The translations under genes were made by a program, and so were the position numbers. A stretch of 64,000 bases of DNA from Thermohalobaculum sp039028795 (lineage in GTDB: Bacteria; Pseudomonadota; Alphaproteobacteria; Rhodobacterales; Rhodobacteraceae), in the NCBI GenBank assembly GCA_039028795.1, contig JBCCHJ010000012.1, forward strand, positions 1-64,000, given 5' to 3'. Below the pieces are notes generated by a model. The model did not search any database, was not told the origin of the DNA, and saw only the letters and a list, made by a program, of their open reading frames with translations. Each line of letters begins with the position of its first letter. Within the stretch, counting starts at the first letter, position 1. Shown here piece by piece: positions 25,407 to 33,909 of this stretch.

Positions 25407-26134
25407 CTGACGGCCTCGTATTCCGAGAAACATCCCAGCAGCACGCGGTGATCGACCTTGGAAAAGCCGGCCTCGCGCATGATCTGAGCGACCTCTTCGC
25501 GGTCCGTCATCTGCTCCATGGTTTCCCAGTAATATTTCATCAGCCGATAGGTTTCGTGGTCGCCTGTGAACACCAGCGAAAAGAACGGCAGGATGTGCTT
25601 GAAATACGCTGCGAAGAAGAATTTGCCGATGGGATTGGTCGGAACGGTCACATCCATAATCAGCGCCTTGCCGCCTTCTTTCAGGACCCGGCGGAATTCC
25701 TTGAAGGTTTCATCCAGGTCATCGACATGGCGCAAGGCAAAGCCCATCGTCAGGAAATCGAAACTTTCACTGTCTACTGGCAGGTTTTCAGCCGTGGACT
25801 GATGATGAATGCAAGGAACGGTCTTTTTCGATTCTTCGATCATCCCCGCCGATGGTTCCACGCAGACGATCTGATCAGGGTCATTGGCGTGGTGGACCAG
25901 GGCGCGGGCCACCGGCCCAGTGCCTGAGGCGACATCGATTGCGGTCATTTGGGGTTCGTATCCGGCCCGCTTCAGCGCGTCCTTGCGATACCGTTCGCCG
26001 GAACAGAACCATCCCCACTTTGCCACGCCTTCGTAGTTCGGCGCCGTGGCATCAAAAATCTTGCGCAAAAACTGCTGCTTCTTTTCCGGGCTGTCGTAAT
26101 ACTTCCCAACAACATATGGTTTTCGGCTATCCAT
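25403..26134 (-). CDS. class I SAM-dependent methyltransferase (UbiE-like)
   Basis: 243 aa from the ATG at 26134 with GGAGGAG upstream. The SAM motif is AIDVASGTGPVARAL, followed by CVEPSAGMIEESKK (motif II) and FGFALRHVDD-like post-motif residues (MGFALRHVDDLDETFKEFRR). The UbiE-type opening KIFDATAPNYEGVAKWG is present. It is the first gene of the minus-strand cluster and is likely to methylate the aryl head group, as is known for aryl polyenes. A role in quinone methylation is the alternative, but the setting argues against it. Confidence 0.82.
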   Translation of the reverse strand: MDSRKPYVVGKYYDSPEKKQQFLRKIFDATAPNYEGVAKWGWFCSGERYRKDALKRAGYEPQMTAIDVASGTGPVARALVHHANDPDQIVCVEPSAGMIEESKKTVPCIHHQSTAENLPVDSESFDFLTMGFALRHVDDLDETFKEFRRVLKEGGKALIMDVTVPTNPIGKFFFAAYFKHILPFFSLVFTGDHETYRLMKYYWETMEQMTDREEVAQIMREAGFSKVDHRVLLGCFSEYEAVR

Positions 26135-26345
26135 GCCCCCCGACTCCTCCAGAAAAAAACTTCTCTCTATCTTCAGATTGGCAACTTTCACCACCGTCCT
26201 GTGCTTCTGCACATCACGGAATGTATGGCAAGGGCTTCTATGATAGAATTTTTCGTGGTTAAATTGCGGATACGCTTAGCTTTTTAATTGGTTGGGGTTT
26301 GAACGACGTGCAGCGTGAGATTGATCAACCGCGGTCGGGGCAAAG

Positions 26346-27128
26346 ATGCCTATGACGGAAACTGCCCAATATACCGGTCCCGCGTCGCGCAGCCGGTTCT
26401 GGCCGCGTTTTCTGTGGTTACGCACTGCCATTTTTTGCCTGGCTATTTTGATATGGTCAGCGCCATTTGGATTGGTGATATTGACCTATTTTCAGATTCG
26501 CAGGGTCAGATCGGAAGTCCGCTGGGCGCTTAGGCTCTGGTCCACTGGGTTTGTCCTGGCCGCACGCCACATCACAAATGTCCGTTACCGGTTGGAAGGG
26601 TTGGAAAAATTGCCGGATCGGCCAGTGATCTTCGTCGGCAACCACCAATCTTATTGGGAGTCGATCGCGTTCACGTGTTTTGTGCCCAACATCAACGTGG
26701 TCACATGGTCTCGCGTGATGGACATTCCGATCTTCGGCTGGGGATTGCGCGAAGCCCCTATGATCCCGGTCCACCGCGATCAACCCGGTGCAAATCTGCG
26801 GAAGATCGTGCGTGAAACGCGGGCGAATTTGGCCGAGGGACGTTCGATCCTGTTCTTTCCGGAAGGCCATAGGGTGCGGCCCGGCCTGACGCTGCCCTAT
26901 CAGCGCGGTTTGGGCGTGATGTATGCCGCCGCGGACGCCTGGATTGTGCCGGTGGTGAACAACGCAGCGCTGAGCTGGGCCGATGGCTTCCGCGTCAAAC
27001 CAGGCGGAGAGATCACCATCCGGTTTCTGGACCCGATCCCACCGGGAGGTAACCCCAGCCAAACCGCGCGAGAACTGGAGGTTCTGCTGAACACAGAAAA
27101 GGACCGTCTGCCGGGGACGGCGGGCTGA
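26346..27128 (+). CDS. 1-acyl-sn-glycerol-3-phosphate acyltransferase-like protein
   Basis: 260 aa, PlsC/LPLAT family with an N-terminal membrane helix (about 25-48). The catalytic box reads NHQSYWE, that is H(X)4E instead of H(X)4D, and the phosphate-binding box reads FPEGHR instead of FPEGTR. Both changes make the substrate uncertain. It is divergent from the polyene cluster across a 211-bp region and may act with it, for example on a lipid acceptor. Confidence 0.82.
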   Translation: MPMTETAQYTGPASRSRFWPRFLWLRTAIFCLAILIWSAPFGLVILTYFQIRRVRSEVRWALRLWSTGFVLAARHITNVRYRLEGLEKLPDRPVIFVGNHQSYWESIAFTCFVPNINVVTWSRVMDIPIFGWGLREAPMIPVHRDQPGANLRKIVRETRANLAEGRSILFFPEGHRVRPGLTLPYQRGLGVMYAAADAWIVPVVNNAALSWADGFRVKPGGEITIRFLDPIPPGGNPSQTARELEVLLNTEKDRLPGTAG

Positions 27129-27175
27129 GAGGCAAATAACTCTTTGGAACGCGGGAGCTTCAGTTCGAAAACCGC

Positions 27176-27409
27176 TCAACCCGCGTCTTCTTCCGAATTG
27201 TCCGTGATGGGGTCACGGGTGACCCGCCGGTCTATTCCCGATGTCATCACGACGACCAGCAACACCAGAACAACGATCGCAATCAGAAGGATCAGGAACG
27301 GATTGAATTCGGAAACGTGGAACCGGAAAGAGCCTCCGATCCATCCAAGGGCGACCAGCGCAATAACAATCAACCAATGGAGCAGCGGGCCTATAAAGAT
27401 GCCTTTCAT
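27176..27409 (-). CDS. small two-helix membrane protein
   Basis: 77 aa from the ATG at 27409, which overlaps the TRAP permease stop by four bases (GAGGTGG upstream). Two hydrophobic helices (about 7-24 and 34-56) are followed by an acidic tail ending in NSEEDAG. No family was recognised. Its translational coupling suggests a small accessory subunit of the TAXI-TRAP transporter. Confidence 0.65.
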   Translation of the reverse strand: MKGIFIGPLLHWLIVIALVALGWIGGSFRFHVSEFNPFLILLIAIVVLVLLVVVMTSGIDRRVTRDPITDNSEEDAG

Positions 27410-29424
27410 TGTGCCACCTCGCTGGGTCCGGTGCGCGACTCTAGAATACGCGGAACGATGATCAACGCGGCCAGAAGACCGCCGATGACCGAGGTCGCCC
27501 ACCCGCTGATCCCGAAGAGTTCATGATTAGGCGGGTAGAGCAGCAAGACAGACGCGACCAGCAGCGCCATCCGCCGGGTGGCTTCCAATGATCCGCGATA
27601 CCAACCTTCTAACGCCATCGTCAAAACCCAGAGACCGGCGAGCGCCAGAACGGAGGAGACAGCCGTCATCCAGAGCGGTCCAACAAACAGCAGCGCTGGG
27701 TTGTAAACGAAAATCAGGGGAGCAAGATACTTGGCGATTCCAACCCGCGTCGATTCGAATGCTGTTGCCATGGGCGGGGACTTCGCGATTGCCGCCCCGG
27801 CAAACGCCGCCAGTGCGACCGGCGGTGTGATCGTCGAGACAACCCCGAAATAGAAGGCGTACATATGCGCCGCGACCGGTTCTACCCCGAACTTTTCCAA
27901 TGCAGGAACGATCAGAGCAGCGACAGTGATATAGACCGCAGTTGTCGTGATCCCCATTCCCAAGATGATCGCTGCGATACCTGTCAGGGCCAGCAGAATC
28001 AGAAGGTTCCCGTCCGCGATTTCGATGACCAGGTTTGTGAATTTCAGGCCCAGGCCTGAGACGAAGACCGATCCGATGATCAGCCCTGCGCAGGCACAGG
28101 CGACGGCCACCGGAACCGTGGCACGCACCCCGGCCTCGAGCGCAGCGAGGAGGTCAACGGGGCTCATCCTGGTTGTCGGAGAGATGAAGCTGAGCCCGAC
28201 TAGCGCCGCCAACCCGAAGAAGGCCGATCGCATCGGCGTATAGCCATACATAAGGAATGCGACGAGCACGAAGAGTGCGATCAGCAGGTGCCAGCCGCGT
28301 TTCAAAACTTCGCCGGTGCGGGGCAGCTCGGACTTTGGGATGGAACCGATGCCGTTTTTCTCGGCCTCGAAGTGGACCATGAAGTAGACGGTCACGAAGT
28401 AGAGCAGGGCCGGGATGATCGCTGCGATGATGATGTTGACGTACGGCACACGTAGATTCTCGGCCATGATGAAGGCTGCGGCGCCCATGATCGGTGGTGT
28501 GATCTGTCCGCCGGAAGAGGCACATGCCTCGACCGCTGCTGCAAACTTAGGACGATAGCCAACGCGCTTCATCATCGGGATCGTGAAGGAACCCGTTGTC
28601 ACGACATTGGCAACGGCCGAACCGGACACCGTTCCCATGAACCCGGATGCCACTGCGGCTGCTTTGGCGGGGCCGCCAATCCGATGGCCTGTCAGCGAGA
28701 CTGCGAGATCGATGAAGAATTTGCCAGCGCCCGAGCGGATCAGGACAGCCCCAAAGATGATGAACAAAACGATGTAGGTCGCGCAGACATGCAACGGGAT
28801 GCCGAAAATTCCATCGGACGACATGAACAGGGTATCGACGAATTTCCCCCAGCGCACGGGCGGCCCATAGAAAAAGCCGAAGAAGTGGTTCGCATAGAGC
28901 GCATGGAACATGAAGAAGCCGGTGATGATCACCATCGCCCAGCCGACTGCGCGGCGTGTGGCCTCGAACACAAGCGCGATCAGGATGCCGCCGACGATCA
29001 GGTCGGGAGGCTCTTTCTCGCCATAGCGCAGGTGAAAGGCGTCAATGTCCCAGATGGTCCACAACTGGACAAAGAGGACCAAACCGACAAGGACAAGGTC
29101 GATCCCGAGACCCAGCGCGCGCAATGTGTTCTTAGGATCCCCCGGCACCAGCACCGGGTCGCGCATGGTCTTCCGAAACAGCGGATACATCAGGACCGCC
29201 AGCGTCAACATGACAGTCAGATGGACCGAGCGGAAAGAGCGTCCTTCGGGTGTGCCCCAAACGGCGGTGAATAAGTGGAAAATGGCCAGCGCGATCGAGA
29301 TGACCGCACAAAAGAATAATAGTCCGTTCGCGAAGTTGACGCGCCGGTCTAGCAGCAGCCGCTCGAGGAAGCCGAGTTCCTGCTTCTCTTGATAGTCCAG
29401 AGGCGTACTGGTTGCGTCGGTCAT
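27406..29424 (-). CDS. TRAP transporter fused permease (4TM + 12TM)
   Basis: 672 aa, matching TRAP transporters of the TAXI type with DctQ-like and DctM-like parts fused. The N-terminal third has four helices. The large domain has repeated family motifs, including GSAVANVVTTGSFTIPMMKR and SSGGQITPPIMGAAAFIMAE. It imports a dicarboxylate, keto acid or similar anion driven by an ion gradient. The binding protein is encoded directly upstream (29497-30459). Confidence 0.93.
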   Translation of the reverse strand: MTDATSTPLDYQEKQELGFLERLLLDRRVNFANGLLFFCAVISIALAIFHLFTAVWGTPEGRSFRSVHLTVMLTLAVLMYPLFRKTMRDPVLVPGDPKNTLRALGLGIDLVLVGLVLFVQLWTIWDIDAFHLRYGEKEPPDLIVGGILIALVFEATRRAVGWAMVIITGFFMFHALYANHFFGFFYGPPVRWGKFVDTLFMSSDGIFGIPLHVCATYIVLFIIFGAVLIRSGAGKFFIDLAVSLTGHRIGGPAKAAAVASGFMGTVSGSAVANVVTTGSFTIPMMKRVGYRPKFAAAVEACASSGGQITPPIMGAAAFIMAENLRVPYVNIIIAAIIPALLYFVTVYFMVHFEAEKNGIGSIPKSELPRTGEVLKRGWHLLIALFVLVAFLMYGYTPMRSAFFGLAALVGLSFISPTTRMSPVDLLAALEAGVRATVPVAVACACAGLIIGSVFVSGLGLKFTNLVIEIADGNLLILLALTGIAAIILGMGITTTAVYITVAALIVPALEKFGVEPVAAHMYAFYFGVVSTITPPVALAAFAGAAIAKSPPMATAFESTRVGIAKYLAPLIFVYNPALLFVGPLWMTAVSSVLALAGLWVLTMALEGWYRGSLEATRRMALLVASVLLLYPPNHELFGISGWATSVIGGLLAALIIVPRILESRTGPSEVAQ

Positions 29425-29496
29425 CTGGGCCCACCCGTTCCCGAACCCGCCCGGATCTCAGGCGGGCTCGGATATTCTACATACCGGGGATGATCG

Positions 29497-30459
29497 TCAG
29501 CCCGTGACGCCAAGTTCCTTGTAGCACTTTTCGGCACCAGGGTGGACGGGGATTGCCACACCGGACAGTGCATCTTCCTGTTTCACCCGGTTCCAGACGG
29601 ACTTCACTTCGGCGAAGGTGCCATGGTTTGCCCAGAAGATCTTACACATGTTGTAGACAAGGTCTTCTGGCAGGTCCTTGTGCACGACCATGTTCACAAC
29701 GATGCCCAGAGAGTTCAGATCTTCGGTCACCGCTTGGTAGACACCAGCAGGCATCACGCCTTCAATGTAGCCTGGGTTGGAGGCGATGATTGCTTCCTGA
29801 TCTGCCTTGGGCAAGCCGATGAAGCGGATACCTGGGCTTTGCTCCAGCTCAAGCATACTGGCTTGGGGCATGTTGGTTGCCGCCATAAACACATCGATAT
29901 GGCCGTCTTTCATCAGGGCAACCGACTCCGTGTAGTTCACATGGTGCACCGTGCCGCCATTTTGTTTGATCGAGTCGAAGGTGATCCCGTAGTGACTAAG
30001 GATCGACTCTGCGAAGGCGGTTCCAGTCCACTTCGCCTTACCCGGACTGATGTTCGCACCGGCCATGTCCTTGAAGGACTTGATGTCGCTGTCCGCGCGC
30101 ACGGCGACCTGGAACATCGAGCCGTATAGCGTTGCAAAGTGACGGACGTCTTCTTGCTTGCTGTTGAATTTGCCAACGCCGTTGAATCCATTCGCCGTTG
30201 TGTGGGCGTATGAAAATCCAACCTCGGCATCGCCGCCATTAACCGAAAGGACGTTCGATATGCCGCCGCCGGAGGTGTTGGACGTCGCGATGCCGTCGAT
30301 GTTTTCTTCCATGACCTGCATGATCTTGGCGCCAAGCGGGTACCAGGAGCCGCCAGAGGGGCCAGAGACCATCCGGACAAACGTGTCTGCTTGAGCCAGC
30401 GCCGGCGTTAGGGCCGAGGTGACAAGCGCCGCAAAGAGGCCTCGTGCTAATACGTTCAT
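29497..30459 (-). CDS. TAXI-family TRAP substrate-binding protein
   Basis: 320 aa from the ATG at 30459, with AGGGAGGAA upstream; an in-frame ATG further out would spoil the signal peptide. Signal peptide runs to about residue 25 (LTPALAQA). The TAXI opening is GPSGGSWYPLGAKI, followed by NTSGGGISNVLSVNGGDAEV. It feeds the fused permease encoded 72 bases downstream. The ligand is unknown; 2-oxo acids and amino-acid-derived acids are typical for the family. Confidence 0.92.
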   Translation of the reverse strand: MNVLARGLFAALVTSALTPALAQADTFVRMVSGPSGGSWYPLGAKIMQVMEENIDGIATSNTSGGGISNVLSVNGGDAEVGFSYAHTTANGFNGVGKFNSKQEDVRHFATLYGSMFQVAVRADSDIKSFKDMAGANISPGKAKWTGTAFAESILSHYGITFDSIKQNGGTVHHVNYTESVALMKDGHIDVFMAATNMPQASMLELEQSPGIRFIGLPKADQEAIIASNPGYIEGVMPAGVYQAVTEDLNSLGIVVNMVVHKDLPEDLVYNMCKIFWANHGTFAEVKSVWNRVKQEDALSGVAIPVHPGAEKCYKELGVTG

Positions 30460-30685
30460 TTCGTTCCTCCCTAGATTTTGTGATAAAAACAATATCGGTA
30501 AATAGACCCCTGTCCAGAACAACGCTGATCTGACGAAGCCTATTCAGGATTGTGATTGCGGTGCTGCGCGGCAATTGGAAAAGGCAATTCCTGACGCGGC
30601 TTTGACGGAAATCTCTTTGGCCGGTGACATGCTTCAGCACAGATGGTCGAAAGAACGATGTCTGCATTTGGTGCATCGCTGAAGT

Positions 30686-32086
30686 TCAGTTGACCTGTGC
30701 CCGCTTTGCCTTTTCATCGTCCAGCAGCTTCAACCCATCCGCCAGACCAGGGATATCGATCCCAGGTTTGACCAGGGTCTGGACAAGTCCGTCATAGAAC
30801 GTTTCGATCATCCAGTCCTGGCTGGCATGGGTCAGGCCCTCTGACAACGTGTCGAGAAATCCCTTCTGGTCGCCGGAATAGAGCTTCATTTCCGCCAGGC
30901 CAAAAAAGCTCCATGGAACATCTTCGGGTGGGGTTTGCAGGGTCTGTGCCTCCCGGATATCGCGGGCGCTGCGCATTAAATCCTTATCAAAACTCAGTTT
31001 CTTCGCGCCGGAGAGCTTGGCTTCCAACTTGATGGCATTGAGCAGTGGATAAGGATGGCCTTGCGAGATTTGGCTGGCTTTCTGGTATTTTTCCAGCGCA
31101 TCGGCTTCACGGCCAATCCGCCGCAAAAGCCCGCCCCAGGAAGACCATGCATCGGCATCGCTGGGCAGAAGTGTTGTTGCCTGATCAAAAGACGATACGG
31201 CATAGTCGGACCAGTTTGCACGATTTTTCGGCGTCATATCCCTGATCAGCAGGCTTTCGATGAAACCCTTTTCGCGCCAGGCTTCGCCATATTCGGGGTA
31301 GAGTTTAGTGAGTAGCGAGAACTCTCCGTAGGCGTCCATCAGGGCGCCTTCGGACTTCAGCACAAGCCCCAGCTTCATTCGCGCCAGCAGATTGTCGAAG
31401 TCCGTCATCAGGATGACCTGATAAATCGTCCGGGCGACCGTCCATTCACGGTTTTTCATGGCAAGCTGGGCTTTTTGCATCAGTGCTTCGACATTCAGGC
31501 CTGACTGGGCTGAAACGCTCGAAGGGTTTGCCTGCGGTATCGCACCTGAGTTGGATGCCTTATCCGGAGTATGGCTTTGATCCCATTGCCGGCCCAGCGC
31601 TTGGCGGATTGGGCTGTCCAGCCGGTTACGTTCCAGCGAATTGCTCAGAACCTTGGTAATGAAATCCTGGGACTCTGCGATCGCGTTGTCATCCAGGTTG
31701 TCATATTCGAAGACCTTGATGGTTCGGATGTCGAAAGGGATGCCGTGTCCCTTTTGGCGCAGGATCACCGTGCCCGCATCCTGCAGGGCATGGCGCGCGC
31801 CCAATTCATAGAGCGCATTGGCGTTCAAGCCGGAGATGTCGGCCAGTGCCATCCGGCTGTACATGATGTATTCGAACATATCCTGGTTGATCGAACCCGA
31901 AAACGCGTCATGGTCAGTGCGCCGCGGCTCGAGGTTTTTACCGGTGGGATCTTTCGCGGCGGCGATGGCCGGTTTGAAGATCTTTTCGTAGATCGCATTG
32001 AAATCCACGGTCTTGCCGTCAACGGGCTTTTGACCGAAGGGCATGATCACAAAGCAGACGTTTTCATAGTAAGACAGCGATGACAT
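30686..32086 (-). CDS. FVIMPFG-domain (nucleoside deoxyribosyltransferase/TIR-like) protein with TPR repeats
   Basis: 466 aa from the ATG at 32086, with GGTGGGGAA upstream. Residues about 10-150 form a Rossmann-like domain opening CFVIMPFGQKP, with ADISGLNANALYELGARHAL further on. This pattern is shared by nucleoside 2-deoxyribosyltransferase-like and TIR-like predicted NAD-processing domains. From about residue 200 there are TPR-type helical repeats (AMKNREWTVARTIYQVIL, then WREKGF and SWGGLLRRIG units). Such architectures occur in bacterial conflict and signalling systems. No partner effector is adjacent. Confidence 0.6.
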   Translation of the reverse strand: MSSLSYYENVCFVIMPFGQKPVDGKTVDFNAIYEKIFKPAIAAAKDPTGKNLEPRRTDHDAFSGSINQDMFEYIMYSRMALADISGLNANALYELGARHALQDAGTVILRQKGHGIPFDIRTIKVFEYDNLDDNAIAESQDFITKVLSNSLERNRLDSPIRQALGRQWDQSHTPDKASNSGAIPQANPSSVSAQSGLNVEALMQKAQLAMKNREWTVARTIYQVILMTDFDNLLARMKLGLVLKSEGALMDAYGEFSLLTKLYPEYGEAWREKGFIESLLIRDMTPKNRANWSDYAVSSFDQATTLLPSDADAWSSWGGLLRRIGREADALEKYQKASQISQGHPYPLLNAIKLEAKLSGAKKLSFDKDLMRSARDIREAQTLQTPPEDVPWSFFGLAEMKLYSGDQKGFLDTLSEGLTHASQDWMIETFYDGLVQTLVKPGIDIPGLADGLKLLDDEKAKRAQVN

Positions 32087-32166
32087 GGGTTCCCCACCTT
32101 TCTGGCACAGAAACACAGTGTGCGGTCAGGTCGGCACTTTGTGAAGGCGTTTTGGCCAGGTGGCCG

Positions 32167-33222
32167 CTACATTGCCGCCTGCCACAAGCGGAACCTGGAT
32201 TGGCCTGTTGCCTCGCGGATCAAGCCATCCTCGTGCAGTATCCGGGCGGCCTTGTTGACCGCCTGGGGGGTCATGCCGGTCGCGTCCGCAATAGCGTTCG
32301 ATGAAGCCACGGGGTGCCGTGCGGTTGCATCGACAATCGCGCGCGTGGCCTTGGTGGTGGCGTTGCGCATCGCTCGCAGACGCCAAGCTGCGAGTTGTTC
32401 CAGGCTGAGGCTGGCCTGCAGCGCACCTTCAGCGAATGCGCGGATCATTGCGTAGAGGCGGTCGCTTTCAGTCCCGCGTACGGCAAAGGTGCGCATCCGG
32501 CGGGCTGCCCCGGCGAACGGGGCAAAGTGAAGATGCGGCCCACCGGCAATCCGCGATGCAACGACCATGGGCGTCACTGCGTCTTCGGCCCCAGATAGAT
32601 TCAACCAGCGCCATGCACGATAGAGTATCGCGGCCCTGACGATCCGATGATGGCCATGGAGGCGCGTTGCGATGTCCAGCCATTGCCCCAAGCCGTCATC
32701 CAGTTCAGTTCCCGTTGGCTGGGGGAAAAGATCGTGCGAATCCTCGACCAAACTGTCCGTCAGGCCGGGTCGTGCCCGGCCCAGGAAGTCCCGCAACGCT
32801 GGCACATTCAGCGATGACGGATCGCCCGGGGCCATCAGCCGCCGAAGTGCCCAGTGGGCCAACTGGTCCCGTTCGTCTATGGCGGCGCGTACGCCCTGGG
32901 CGTAAAGCGCCAATCTATCCCGGGCCCCGGCGTCGCCTGCCAACCACATGGCGTCGCCTGCTTCGTCCTGGGCCAGGCGCCCGGCAGCACCCTCGACGTC
33001 TGGGTCATAGACCAGCCGCGATTCCAACCGGCTCAACGATTCGGCCGCGCCGACCACGGCCTGCATGACCTCGGGTGTTCTTGCGGCCTCGATCCACGTG
33101 CTCAACCAGGCCGTCTGAGAGACTGCGCCTGTTTCCTCTGGATCGTCGCCAATGCTGTCATCCCATTCGAACCAGGCGGGTTCATCCGCTTCATCTTCCG
33201 GGTCGCCAGGCAAGCCCATCAT
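32167..33222 (-). CDS. RHE_PE00001-family DUF1612/HTH protein
   Basis: 351 aa. The large central part matches DUF1612 proteins common on rhizobial and roseobacter plasmids. The C-terminus, from about residue 290, is a winged helix (AIADATGMTPQAVNKAARIL, then a wing and FRLWQAAM). The N-terminus is very acidic. Its start overlaps the VapC stop by four bases, so it is translated as the third gene of the toxin-antitoxin operon. It could be a regulator or an extra toxin-antitoxin component; its function is unknown to me. Confidence 0.75.
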   Translation of the reverse strand: MMGLPGDPEDEADEPAWFEWDDSIGDDPEETGAVSQTAWLSTWIEAARTPEVMQAVVGAAESLSRLESRLVYDPDVEGAAGRLAQDEAGDAMWLAGDAGARDRLALYAQGVRAAIDERDQLAHWALRRLMAPGDPSSLNVPALRDFLGRARPGLTDSLVEDSHDLFPQPTGTELDDGLGQWLDIATRLHGHHRIVRAAILYRAWRWLNLSGAEDAVTPMVVASRIAGGPHLHFAPFAGAARRMRTFAVRGTESDRLYAMIRAFAEGALQASLSLEQLAAWRLRAMRNATTKATRAIVDATARHPVASSNAIADATGMTPQAVNKAARILHEDGLIREATGQSRFRLWQAAM

Positions 33223-33587
33223 ATGATTTCGACCGAATAGGCTGCGATCTTTCGATCCTCGGTGGCCAGGGGCATTCCTTCCACCATGGCCTGGGCGACC
33301 AGCAAGCGGTCAAATGGGTCTGCATGATGCGGGGGCAGGCCGCCAGCTTCTTCCGCGTGCCGCCATGTGATGGCCAAAGGCCTGCACCCGACATTGGCGA
33401 TTGTTTGGGCGATATCTGCCGGCGCCGTGAGCTTGCCGATTGCTCGTTTGATCGCAATCTCCCAGACGGTTGCAGCGCTCACGAACAGTTCCGTTCCCTG
33501 ACCGATCAGATCACGATGCACGCGCGAGAGCCGGGTGTCGTCGGCTAAAGCCCACAGTAGAACATGGGTGTCCAGCAGTACCTTCAC
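33219..33587 (-). CDS. VapC-like PIN-domain toxin
   Basis: 122 aa, PIN-domain ribonuclease of the Phd/VapC type. The acidic metal-binding set is visible: D6 (LLDTHVLLWAL), E43 (VWEIAIKRAIGKL), D90/D93 (HADPFDRLLVAQA) and D111 (ATEDRKI). It should cleave RNA unless bound by the antitoxin encoded just upstream; the two genes overlap by four bases. It also overlaps the DUF1612 gene downstream. Confidence 0.92.
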   Translation of the reverse strand: MKVLLDTHVLLWALADDTRLSRVHRDLIGQGTELFVSAATVWEIAIKRAIGKLTAPADIAQTIANVGCRPLAITWRHAEEAGGLPPHHADPFDRLLVAQAMVEGMPLATEDRKIAAYSVEII

Positions 33588-33817
33588 GAGGCATCTTGGA
33601 ACGCGGCCATAAATTCTGGCGGCAAGTCGTCGAAGTCATCGGCGATACTGATTTGCCCGGCCAAGGCCCCGATCAAAGGGCCTTTCGCGGTTTCCGCCGC
33701 TGGGCTGAGCCGCGCCACGGGTCGTCCGTGCCGGGTTAGCACGATTTCCTCTCCACCTTCGGCGCGGCGGATGAACTCTGCCAATCGGGCTTTTGCTTCG
33801 GCAACGGTCGCATGCAT
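33584..33817 (-). CDS. Phd/YefM-family antitoxin
   Basis: 77 aa. The N-terminal DNA-binding half has the typical VAEAKARLAEFIRRAEGGEEI helix-turn pattern followed by VLTRHGRPVARLSP. The acidic C-terminus (DDFDDLPPEFMAAF) should wrap the PIN toxin. GGAGAG lies five bases before the ATG. It should repress its own promoter through the inverted repeat at 33831-33854. Confidence 0.92.
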   Translation of the reverse strand: MHATVAEAKARLAEFIRRAEGGEEIVLTRHGRPVARLSPAAETAKGPLIGALAGQISIADDFDDLPPEFMAAFQDAS

Positions 33818-33830
33818 GATGGCTCTCCAA

Positions 33831-33854
33831 ATATGACCATAATATAGGTCATAT
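33831..33854 (-). promoter_or_regulatory. toxin-antitoxin promoter and operator
   Basis: A perfect inverted repeat, ATATGACC (33831-33838) and GGTCATAT (33847-33854), flanks an 8-bp AT spacer. On the minus strand a TTGCTT -35-like box and a TATATT -10 box, 16 bases apart, place the -10 in the spacer between the arms. Antitoxin binding would therefore block RNA polymerase directly, which fits Phd-type autoregulation. Confidence 0.75.
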
Positions 33855-33909
33855 ATTGACTAAAGCAAGAACGCAGGCTTGTTGAACGCCAACAATTCCA
33901 TGATCGACA

